DNA of 5,318 bases from assembly GCA_949113215.1 (NCBI GenBank), contig CARZYU010000042.1:1-5318 (forward strand), given 5' to 3'. The DNA comes from an uncultured Bacilli bacterium. Its GTDB lineage: Bacteria; Bacillota_I; Bacilli_A; RF39; UBA660. Within the stretch, counting starts at the first letter, position 1. Each line of letters begins with the position of its first letter. A model generated the notes under the pieces. It was given only the letters and a program-made list of their open reading frames with translations. It had not been told where the DNA came from and searched no databases. This document shows, piece by piece, positions 1 through 5,318 of this stretch. The position numbers and the translations under genes were made by a program.

Positions 1-909
1 AGCAATAATGGGAGCATAGAAAATAATTCGTAAGGTGAAGACAATCAACATTTGAATTTGTTGAATATCGTTCGTACTTCTCGTAATCAAAGAAGAAACT
101 CCATACTCTTTAAACTCCGAAGTAGAAAAAGATGTCACTTTGCGAAACACAGCAGAACGTAAATTTTTAGCAAGTTTGGCTGCAGCTTTGGAACCTAAGA
201 AACCAATTCCAATCGCACAAATCATCGCTAGTAAAGCAATTCCAAGCATCTTGAGTCCTGCCATCATAATATAATTCGTCTGGACTTGTTCCATGTCCAT
301 TCCAAGTGCCATATACTCTTCTTTGACAGCGGCAACCGCCATTTGCTCCAAAATAGAATCTGGATAATCTTTTAATTGTTCTTCCATGTTAGAAACGAAC
401 TCTTCTATTTGTGCATCACTCATATGTTCTAGAATCAAAGTAAGATTCATCTCTTTCATCGAAGGTGGTAGCTGTTCTTTGATTTTGTCTTCTAGTTGCT
501 TACTCTCTTCACTTTCGTTCTCGAGCATCATCGAGGCAACCAAAGGAATTTTCAGCTGTTCTTCCAAAGACTCAGAAGATGTTTCTTTAAGAAGATAAAT
601 ATCTTCTTCCTTCAGTGCAGGGTATTTTTTGATATCCTTATCACTTGTTCCTTTTTTTACCAAACGATAAGAAGACAAAATGGACTTCTCCTCTTTGGCC
701 GGAACAAATAAAAGTACGCGATCCATCGCACTCTTGCGAAGGGCTTTTGGAACGACTTCTTCAATACCACCCTGTTGGACTCCAATGTTGACAATATTGG
801 AAGTATAAGTAGGTAACGACAAGTCACAAACTGCCTCAATCGCTAAAAAAGCAATAATCAATAAAATAGAAAACCATGATTTTTTTAAATAATGAAATAC
901 GTGTTTCAT
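1..909 (-). CDS. ABC exporter permease/ATPase half-transporter, N-terminal part (cut by window edge)
   Basis: This is the first 303 codons of a gene that continues past the left edge. The product looks like a type IV (B-type) ABC exporter, expected to move drugs, peptides or lipids out of the cell using ATP. Seen: TM1 at about residues 13-35, followed by LPTYTSNIVNIGVQQGG, a stretch I associate with Firmicutes exporter half-transporters. A long charged segment (about 45-210) comes next, then TM2 (about 213-238), a cytoplasmic helix, and SLITRSTNDIQQIQ (273-286), which matches the exporter membrane-domain motif 'LxSRxTNDxxxI'. TM3 begins near 284. Walker A, signature and Walker B motifs should lie in the missing part, so ATPase function is inferred from the family. 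The ATG is chosen for its AAAAGGAG site 8 nt upstream. The gene lies 5 nt after the TetR gene, so the two are very probably co-transcribed. Such exporters often work as heterodimers, and a second half-transporter may follow outside the window. Confidence 0.9.
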   Translation of the reverse strand, partial: MKHVFHYLKKSWFSILLIIAFLAIEAVCDLSLPTYTSNIVNIGVQQGGIEEVVPKALRKSAMDRVLLFVPAKEEKSILSSYRLVKKGTSDKDIKKYPALKEEDIYLLKETSSESLEEQLKIPLVASMMLENESEESKQLEDKIKEQLPPSMKEMNLTLILEHMSDAQIEEFVSNMEEQLKDYPDSILEQMAVAAVKEEYMALGMDMEQVQTNYIMMAGLKMLGIALLAMICAIGIGFLGSKAAAKLAKNLRSAVFRKVTSFSTSEFKEYGVSSLITRSTNDIQQIQMLIVFTLRIIFYAPIIA

Positions 910-914
910 CTTTC

Positions 915-1529
915 TCACTCCTTTTCTCGATAAATTCCATATTGAAGAATGGACATCCGTTTCAAATAACAATTCCGCTCATCTTCTTTTCCATCGTTCA
1001 TAAAACGATAGACCACGGCAGACATCGTAATCATCATCGCAAGTGCAAAGGCCTCAAATAGATCCTCTTGGGCAAGACGATACAAGTTGGCATCGACTGC
1101 TTTCAAAAAGCGACTTCGAAATCCCTTTTCTAAAATAGGCGGTTCCTTCGCTTTATACTTTTTCTCCATACTATAACGCATGTTTAAAAATACGTTGCGA
1201 AAGAAATTGTCATCTTGATTCTTCTTACAATAAGCAACGATCCGATCGTACAAAGAAATGACACCTTTCAAAAAATCACCCTTCTTTTGGACGATTTCTT
1301 CGATAATGGCATCCAAATATTTTTCTTTGTAAGAATCTAGTAGATAAAAATAGAGATCTTCCTTATCTTCAAAGTAAAGATAAAAGCTACCTCTTGCAAT
1401 GTTAGAATCTCGAATGATGCGATTGATGGAAGCTTCGGCATACGAAACTCTACCAAATTCTTTTTTCGCTGCTTGTAATAACATCTCCTGTTTTTCCTTC
1501 GTTAAATGAAAAAAGGTTTGACTCGGCAT
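915..1529 (-). CDS. TetR/AcrR-family transcriptional repressor
   Basis: This 204-residue protein is a normal length for a TetR/AcrR one-component repressor. Residues 10-60 form the DNA-binding domain. The helix-turn-helix lies at about 34-53 (SINRIIRDSNIARGSFYLYF), followed by the usual EDKEDL start of helix 4. The rest (about 65-204) is predicted helical and would be the ligand-binding and dimerisation domain; it is too variable to name an inducer. The start at 1529 is preferred over an in-frame ATG at 1601 because GGAGGAG lies 9-3 nt upstream of it, while the extra 24 codons would cover the promoter and both operators. The gene is followed after 5 nt by an ABC exporter gene, and its last two codons form that gene's ribosome binding site. 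The expected role is repression of its own operon until a pump substrate binds. The family call is firm; the specific target is inferred. Confidence 0.93.
   Translation of the reverse strand: MPSQTFFHLTKEKQEMLLQAAKKEFGRVSYAEASINRIIRDSNIARGSFYLYFEDKEDLYFYLLDSYKEKYLDAIIEEIVQKKGDFLKGVISLYDRIVAYCKKNQDDNFFRNVFLNMRYSMEKKYKAKEPPILEKGFRSRFLKAVDANLYRLAQEDLFEAFALAMMITMSAVVYRFMNDGKEDERNCYLKRMSILQYGIYREKE
918..925 (-). promoter_or_regulatory. Ribosome binding site of the ABC exporter gene, inside the end of the TetR gene
   Basis: On the minus strand AAAAGGAG (925-918) lies 8 nt before the ATG at 909. It also encodes the last Lys-Glu of the TetR protein, directly before its TGA stop (917-915). This arrangement suggests translational coupling of repressor and transporter. 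Confidence 0.85.
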
Positions 1530-1531
1530 AA

Positions 1532-1538
1532 CTCCTCC
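1532..1538 (-). promoter_or_regulatory. Ribosome binding site of the TetR gene
   Basis: On the minus strand GGAGGAG sits 2 nt before the ATG at 1529, with GGAGG centred at a usable distance. No comparable site precedes the in-frame ATG at 1601, so this decides the start. The spacing is slightly short if the 3' GGAG is used and normal if the 5' one is used. Confidence 0.8.
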
Positions 1539-1539
1539 A

Positions 1540-1558
1540 ATATGACAGGTTGTCACAT
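1540..1558. promoter_or_regulatory. Operator-like inverted repeat 2, at the predicted transcription start
   Basis: The plus strand reads ATATGACA-GGT-TGTCACAT. The 8-bp arms have one mismatch, and the core TGACA-N3-TGTCA is perfect. The centre is 1549, exactly 32 bp from the centre of the first palindrome. That is about three helical turns, so both sites would face the same side of the DNA. The site covers the predicted transcription start and leader, a classical repressor position. Confidence 0.75.
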
Positions 1559-1565
1559 ACCATTC

Positions 1566-1595
1566 ATTATAGGATGACACCTTGTCGTAAGTCAA
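1566..1595 (-). promoter_or_regulatory. Sigma-A-type promoter of the tetR-ABC operon
   Basis: On the minus strand the -35 box TTGACT (1595-1590; 5 of 6 to consensus) and the -10 box TATAAT (1571-1566; perfect) are separated by 18 bp. The transcription start is predicted near 1558-1560, giving a leader of about 30 nt before the TetR start at 1529. The -35 box begins 7 nt after the stop codon of the preceding 398-codon gene. The two operator-like palindromes overlap the spacer and the predicted start site. Confidence 0.85.
1574..1588. promoter_or_regulatory. Operator-like inverted repeat 1, in the -35/-10 spacer
   Basis: The plus strand reads ATGACACCTTGTCGT. The core is GACA-N3-TGTC (1576-1586), centred on 1581, with 4-bp perfect arms. 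It shares 11 of 15 positions with the second palindrome when both are read on the minus strand. Protein bound here would block RNA polymerase between its two contact boxes. It is assigned to the adjacent TetR protein by position and by its duplication, not by any known binding motif. Confidence 0.7.
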
Positions 1596-1602
1596 CACCA
1601 TA

Positions 1603-2799
1603 TTAATATTTCTTTTCTAAAATTTTGTGACTCTTTTCTTGAATCGAACGATTTTGTTCCTTGATTTTCAAAGCCTGTTGCTCCAGTTCGTCTTCTGCTT
1701 TTTGAATTTCCTTTAACATAGAATCGTATTCTGGGATTTCCTCTCGATAAGGTCCATATTCCCTTTCAAATTCTCTTATAAAACGATTGGTACTTTGCAT
1801 TGTTCGTTCTAAGTCTGATAACATGGAATGATTGGTAGTTTCCATCTTAGAAAGAGACTCTAAATAAGGAGAAAGATCCGGTTGTTCATGTTTGGGATAA
1901 GACGTACGTACAAGAGAGGAAAGAAGCGAGAGTCTCATAAAAAACTTCATGAAACGATTCATCTTTATATTAGAAATAGCTTGAAGTAAGAAAAGATTGG
2001 AAACAATTCGTTCGCGATTTCGACTAGCTAATTCTAATCTTTGTTGTACCTGATTCGTAATGGAATTCACTTTTTCCTCTATTTCTCTCATGGTACTAAC
2101 TTGCCTCAACAATTCTTCTCGAATCAGGGCAGTTATATCCTTAAGTTCCTGTTTTCTTCTTTGAAACATTTCTTGATCTTTAAAACTAAGAGAAATTTCT
2201 CTACTCACTTTTTTAGCTTCTTCTAATGTTTCCAGCACATGATTTTCTTCGATCCAAGTATTTGCTTCTTGAATTTGATCTTGTTCTTCTTCCGTAAATG
2301 GCTCGATCGAAGAAGGAAGCTTCTCTTCTTCCTCTGGTTGATCTTCTTTCGTCGCTTCGATCAAATCTCCTATTTGGTCAACCACTTTGATTTCTTCTAT
2401 TTCCTCTTCCACAAAAGAAAGCAGTTGTAACGTAGAAGCGAGAAGATCAATACGCTCTTCCTCTGGTTTTTTCGAAGGATCTACAGCCTCCTCTAAATTG
2501 TCTAAAATTTCTTCCAATTGCTGTTCAATTACTTCGATGACAACATTTTCCTTTGGTTCCGTTGGTGTAGGAACGATTGGATCTTTCTTCTCCGGTTCCA
2601 AAGAAAGCGTTCCATCCTTCTTTTGTTGAAAATCCTTTCCCTGATAAAATGCCATTCCTAAAATAAGGGGTAACACGAAAAAATCACGAACTCGATAGAC
2701 ATGTTGTTGCTCTTTTTTTTCTTTTTTCTTTTTCAGATTTTTACGTTTCAAATGAAATGTAATTTGATTGTCTCTTGCTCCACCTTTGGCACCCTTCAT
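1603..2799 (-). CDS. Uncharacterised coiled-coil-rich protein with basic N-terminus and one short hydrophobic segment
   Basis: I do not recognise a family for this 398-residue protein. Seen in order: residues 1-37 are strongly basic (KRKNLKKKKEKKE at 18-30). Residues 39-53 (DFFVLPLILGMAFYQ) are hydrophobic but short for a transmembrane helix. Residues 60-80 are a Pro/Lys/Glu linker with PTPTEP. About 85-200 is very acidic (EEEIEEI, EEEE, TEEEQDQIQ). About 200-265 and 305-398 have heptad-like spacing typical of coiled coils, with an amphipathic stretch at about 281-298 (NRFMKFFMRLSLLSSLVR). There is no cysteine and no visible catalytic motif. The ATG is supported by GAGGAGG (2813-2807) 7 nt upstream. 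The gene has its own probable promoter, and no terminator separates it from the tetR promoter. By the positive-inside rule the N-terminus would be cytoplasmic, with the coiled coil outside if the segment spans the membrane. A structural or envelope role is a guess. Confidence 0.85.
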   Translation of the reverse strand: MKGAKGGARDNQITFHLKRKNLKKKKEKKEQQHVYRVRDFFVLPLILGMAFYQGKDFQQKKDGTLSLEPEKKDPIVPTPTEPKENVVIEVIEQQLEEILDNLEEAVDPSKKPEEERIDLLASTLQLLSFVEEEIEEIKVVDQIGDLIEATKEDQPEEEEKLPSSIEPFTEEEQDQIQEANTWIEENHVLETLEEAKKVSREISLSFKDQEMFQRRKQELKDITALIREELLRQVSTMREIEEKVNSITNQVQQRLELASRNRERIVSNLFLLQAISNIKMNRFMKFFMRLSLLSSLVRTSYPKHEQPDLSPYLESLSKMETTNHSMLSDLERTMQSTNRFIREFEREYGPYREEIPEYDSMLKEIQKAEDELEQQALKIKEQNRSIQEKSHKILEKKY

Positions 2800-2824
2800 G
2801 AATACCCCTCCTCAAAGTATTCTT

Positions 2825-2853
2825 ATTTTACCATAAATGAAAAAAAATGAGAA
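2825..2853 (-). promoter_or_regulatory. Probable promoter of the 398-codon coiled-coil gene
   Basis: On the minus strand TTCTCA (2853-2848; 4 of 6 to the -35 consensus) lies 17 bp before TAAAAT (2830-2825; 5 of 6 to the -10). The -10 box is preceded by TGG, giving an extended -10 (TGN). Transcription would start near 2818, about 18 nt before the ATG and just upstream of the GAGGAGG site. The -35 box lies in the 3' arm of the hairpin that probably ends the upstream gene. Confidence 0.55.
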
Positions 2854-2870
2854 ATTTCTTCTCATTTTTT
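2840..2870 (-). terminator. Rho-independent-type terminator after the surface-protein gene
   Basis: On the minus strand AAAAAATGAGAA (2870-2859) pairs perfectly over 12 bp with TTCTCATTTTTT (2853-2842) around a 5-nt loop, and the T run continues to 2840. The stem holds only two G-C pairs, so its stability rests on length. The flanking A and T tracts make it potentially active in both directions. The TGA stop of the surface-protein gene (2864-2862) lies inside the 5' arm. Confidence 0.65.
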
Positions 2871-5318
2871 ATGGAATTCTAAAGCTACAAATTTTTTATA
2901 GTAAACAAATCCTAAACCAAAGATCGCACAGCCTAAAATAATCAAAAGTGTATTTTTATAAGAAGCTGTATTGGGAGTAGATATAATTTCTTCTTCCATG
3001 TCTGGATCATTTACAGGAGGATCAACTGGATCTACTGGTTTTACAGTAATTCCAGAAGATATCGTCACTGTCATTCTATCCTGGATAGAACCATCCAAAT
3101 TCTTAACTATAATCGTGGCCTCTCCTACTCCAATTGCTTTTACACGGCCATTCTCATCCACTCTTGCCACATTATCATTGGAACTTTCAAAGAGGATTGT
3201 TTTATCCGTAGCATTCTCTGGCAAAACCAGTGCAATAAGTTCTTTTCTCTCTCCAACAGATAATTCTAGATCGTGAGTTTCAAAAGCAATACTTTCAATC
3301 GGAATGATTTCACTTTCTGGAGCAATGATCGTGATATCAAAAGTAGTTGTATGATTTAAACAATGCACTGTAATGGTATTAGTACCCAACTCTACATTGG
3401 AAAATCCTTCCACCGTTACCAATGGATCATTCATATAAATGATATCACTCATTCCATCTTCATAAATCACTTTCAGTTTGCCGCCTGCTAAATTAAGATC
3501 TTCTTGTCCTTGAATATAATTCGTTTTATTTGGAAGATTTAGCACCTGAATTTCTTTGACTCCTGCTTCCACAAATTCAATATCAAAGCTTGTAGTATAT
3601 CCTTCATACTGAAGCGTAATAGTATTAGTACCTACTTTTGTATTATCAAAACCAGATACTTCCATCAAAGATTCACTCATATTGATCGTCTTTTTCACTC
3701 CACTAGCATAAGTAACAAGAATCGTTCCTCCCGTCAAATCTAAGATGTCATTTCCTGGATAATATTTTGTTTTACTTGGAAGGGAATTAACAGAAATGCC
3801 AGTAATAGAATCTTCTATAATCAAAATATCAAAAGTAGCTGTATATCCTTGATAACGTACTGTAATAATATTAGTTCCTAACTGATTGCTATGAAATCCC
3901 GTAGTACTAACTCCGCTTGAAACCATAGAAAAGATACGACTTGTGTTATCACGATAGATGACTTCAATTTCACCACCTGATAAATCTAAGGAAGGAGTCC
4001 CCATATAATAAGTTTTTTTAGTAGGAACTTTAGAAACTCTGATTTGAGCGATAGTATCATCCTCAACTGTAACTGTATAAGTGTCCTTTTGTCCGTATTT
4101 CGATTCTTTTAATGTAATGACGGCTGTTCCGAAAGAGACTGGCGTAATCTCTACATAATCACCAAAAAGTTTTGCTGTCGCCACCTCATTATTACTGCTA
4201 CTTACACTAAGCGTCCCCACATTTTCTGTTGTAAATTGCGCTCGAAGGGATCCTGTTGAAACAGAAGTTCTTCCCCTCTTTGACACAAAAGAAACCGATG
4301 CTGTTTGACTTTCTCTTTGCCCTACTCGAATCTCTGACAATGCAATCATATTCTTTTCTGCTGTTTTATGAAGTACCACTTTCATATATCGAGCAGAAAC
4401 AGAGTTATTAGCGTTAAGATAAGCCAAACGTTTGAATCTTTGTTCATAATCTCCCCACGAGCAAGATCCCATATGGTTCCATGAACTTCCATCCGTTGAA
4501 TAATATACATCAATGGAAGAAGGATAGATCACACCATCTCCTAATCTTTGTTGAAGCTCAAGATCTACATAAGAAATATTAGAATATTGTTTTCCTAAAT
4601 CAATCGTCACAAAATAATCATCACTTTGGTTCAATGTGCGAAAGACTACCCAACTACTTCCAAGTCCAGAAACTCCAAATGATCCATCCGTGAATTCCTT
4701 TCCATCAACACATCTATAATTATCGGCACTAGGACAGCCAGTAGCCCCAACAGTATAAGGAGTAGAATAAGTATAACTCTTTCCTAACGCTAGATTTGTA
4801 AAATTGTTTGGATATGTTACTTCTTCAAATGTAACATTTAAGTCTGTATTAGAAAGAGTCTTTTTTGCATATCGATATGTAAATTCATAAATATTTCTAG
4901 ATTGTTGATCCTTGGCATTCGCTCCATAGTGTAAATCTGTCGCATAAAAAACATTGACCGATTGATTCCAACCATTCTGAAGCCCTGCTTTTAAAAATGA
5001 AATGTAGTTATTATAATAAAAAGAACTATCATAAACTCTTTCATCTTCTTCTACAGCAACTGCCGTTTGATAGGCGCTAGATTCCTGTGCTGCTACCGTC
5101 AAGTGGTTATTCGTTTTCCAGAAATCAATGTAGTTTTTTCCAGCGTTTGTAGACTCAGATTCTATTCCATGGAAATAATGACTACTTTGAAGTGATACTA
5201 GATCAAATCCGTACGTTCTATATCCTTCTCGATATTTTCGATTTCCTTCCGCCCATTGTCCATCTGCCTGCGTTTGATCAAAATGATCAATATAAGGAAC
5301 CCATAATGTTTTATATTC
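2862..5318 (-). CDS. Large multidomain cell-surface protein, C-terminal 818 residues (5' end outside window): DUF4855-like, F5/8-C, Big repeats, wall-anchor signal
   Basis: The frame is open to the right edge, so the true start and any signal peptide are missing. A TTG at 5102 could start a shorter protein, but the 72 codons before it continue the same domain. Numbered from the edge, residues 1 to about 160 resemble DUF4855, a family predicted to have a glycosidase-like barrel (LWVPYI at 5-10; GFDLVSLQSSHYFHG further on). About 175-333 is an F5/8-type C/discoidin-like domain (NLALGKSYT, FTDGSFG, VTIDLGKQYSN, SSIDVYYSTDGSSWNHMG, RYMKVVLH). About 337-418 is Big-like. Three Big_3-like repeats span 423-664 with an 82-residue period, and a BIG2 domain spans 672-754. 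A Pro/Asp linker leads to STPNTAS (780-786), a hydrophobic helix (about 789-808) and a tail ending HKK. This implies wall anchoring with carbohydrate binding outside the cell. A glycan-directed enzyme or adhesin is likely; the substrate is unknown. A hairpin follows the stop. Confidence 0.88.
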   Translation of the reverse strand, partial: EYKTLWVPYIDHFDQTQADGQWAEGNRKYREGYRTYGFDLVSLQSSHYFHGIESESTNAGKNYIDFWKTNNHLTVAAQESSAYQTAVAVEEDERVYDSSFYYNNYISFLKAGLQNGWNQSVNVFYATDLHYGANAKDQQSRNIYEFTYRYAKKTLSNTDLNVTFEEVTYPNNFTNLALGKSYTYSTPYTVGATGCPSADNYRCVDGKEFTDGSFGVSGLGSSWVVFRTLNQSDDYFVTIDLGKQYSNISYVDLELQQRLGDGVIYPSSIDVYYSTDGSSWNHMGSCSWGDYEQRFKRLAYLNANNSVSARYMKVVLHKTAEKNMIALSEIRVGQRESQTASVSFVSKRGRTSVSTGSLRAQFTTENVGTLSVSSSNNEVATAKLFGDYVEITPVSFGTAVITLKESKYGQKDTYTVTVEDDTIAQIRVSKVPTKKTYYMGTPSLDLSGGEIEVIYRDNTSRIFSMVSSGVSTTGFHSNQLGTNIITVRYQGYTATFDILIIEDSITGISVNSLPSKTKYYPGNDILDLTGGTILVTYASGVKKTINMSESLMEVSGFDNTKVGTNTITLQYEGYTTSFDIEFVEAGVKEIQVLNLPNKTNYIQGQEDLNLAGGKLKVIYEDGMSDIIYMNDPLVTVEGFSNVELGTNTITVHCLNHTTTFDITIIAPESEIIPIESIAFETHDLELSVGERKELIALVLPENATDKTILFESSNDNVARVDENGRVKAIGVGEATIIVKNLDGSIQDRMTVTISSGITVKPVDPVDPPVNDPDMEEEIISTPNTASYKNTLLIILGCAIFGLGFVYYKKFVALEFHKK
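2892..2981 (-). other. C-terminal sorting signal: STPNTAS motif, membrane helix, basic tail
   Basis: The encoded end has the three-part layout of sortase substrates: a pentapeptide-like motif (TPNTA, with the signal's conserved P and T), a hydrophobic segment of about 20 residues (LLIILGCAIFGLGFVYY), and positively charged KK followed by a short tail. The standard LPxTG leucine is replaced by threonine and the glycine by alanine. A proline/aspartate-rich linker (KPVDPVDPPVNDPD) precedes it, as in wall-spanning regions. No sortase gene is present in the window, so cleavage by a sortase is inferred. The alternative is a plain C-terminal membrane anchor. Confidence 0.65.
3327..4052 (-). repeat. 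Three tandem Big_3-like Ig repeats (period 82 codons, 246 bp)
   Basis: Unit 1 is 4052-3819, unit 2 is 3809-3573 and unit 3 is 3563-3327. Each follows the pattern: hydrophobic-V-x-x-(L/V)P-x-K-T-x-Y-x-x-G, then L-x-L-(S/T/A)-G-G, then a Y-x-(D/S)-(G/N) strand, then V-x-G-F, then L/V-G-T-N-x-I-T-V, ending T-x-F-D-I. This fits the Big_3 (PF07523-like) bacterial Ig fold of surface proteins, usually a stalk or spacer. Similarity is also visible in DNA, for example the 'gtaat.rtattagt.cc' stretches near 3371, 3617 and 3863. The third unit has diverged: CLNH replaces the YQGY/YEGY of the first two. Confidence 0.85.

Noticed and set aside
386..711. Plus-strand open frames of about 70 codons opposite the ABC exporter gene
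   Set aside because: Low-complexity Ser/Phe/Leu products, overlapping each other and antisense to a well-supported gene.
657..839. Minus-strand 60-codon frame inside the ABC exporter gene
   Set aside because: Out-of-frame overlap with the exporter frame, which has family motifs on both sides.
1530..1601. 24-codon N-terminal extension of the TetR gene from the ATG at 1601
   Set aside because: It would translate through the -35 and -10 boxes and both operators, lacks a ribosome binding site, and the downstream ATG at 1529 has GGAGGAG.
2041..2629. Plus-strand open frames of 61-80 codons opposite the coiled-coil gene
   Set aside because: Phe/Ser-rich complements of Glu/Lys-rich codons; no ribosome binding sites or recognisable motifs.
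2971..3276. Plus-strand 101-codon open frame
   Set aside because: It lies wholly opposite the BIG2/linker part of the surface-protein gene. The serine/threonine-rich product looks like a reverse-complement shadow, and no promoter is seen.
3327..4052. The 246-bp periodicity as a CRISPR or mobile element
   Set aside because: The period is an exact multiple of three and encodes an Ig-like protein domain; there are no short identical repeats with unique spacers.
5100..5102. TTG as the start of the large surface protein
   Set aside because: The frame continues upstream without a stop to the edge and the same domain continues; a start here would also leave no signal peptide.

Overview
This AT-rich window reads entirely on the minus strand, so its right edge is upstream. 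Ribosome binding sites are strong GGAGG-type, promoters are sigma-A-like, TGA and TAA act as stops, and one protein looks cell-wall-anchored. Together these suggest a low-GC Bacillota (Firmicutes), perhaps a gut-associated Bacilli or Erysipelotrichia-type lineage. The placement is an inference from style, not from a marker gene.

From right to left, positions 5318-2862 hold the last 818 residues of a large surface protein whose start lies outside the window. Its visible order is: a region resembling DUF4855 (a predicted glycoside-hydrolase-like family), an F5/8-type C (discoidin/CBM32-like) domain, a Big-like domain, three tandem Big_3-like Ig repeats of 82 residues, a BIG2 domain, a Pro/Asp linker, a non-canonical sortase-type signal (STPNTAS), a membrane helix and a short basic tail. 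A hairpin with a T tract overlaps its stop codon and probably ends the transcript.

Positions 2799-1603 encode a 398-residue orphan protein with its own probable promoter. It has a very basic N-terminus, one short hydrophobic segment and a long, highly charged coiled-coil-rich remainder. I do not recognise the family.

Positions 1595 to 1 form a regulator-transporter unit. A strong promoter carries two near-identical GACA-N3-TGTC inverted repeats 32 bp apart, one between -35 and -10 and one at the predicted transcription start. They precede a TetR/AcrR-type repressor (1529-915), followed after 5 nt by the N-terminal 303 residues of an ABC exporter half-transporter running off the left edge. 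The likely logic is ligand-relieved autorepression controlling an efflux pump.

No RNA gene, CRISPR array, insertion sequence or plus-strand gene could be supported. Every base outside genes lies in two short intergenic stretches (1530-1602 and 2800-2861), both filled with regulatory signals, and the 5-nt gap 910-914.
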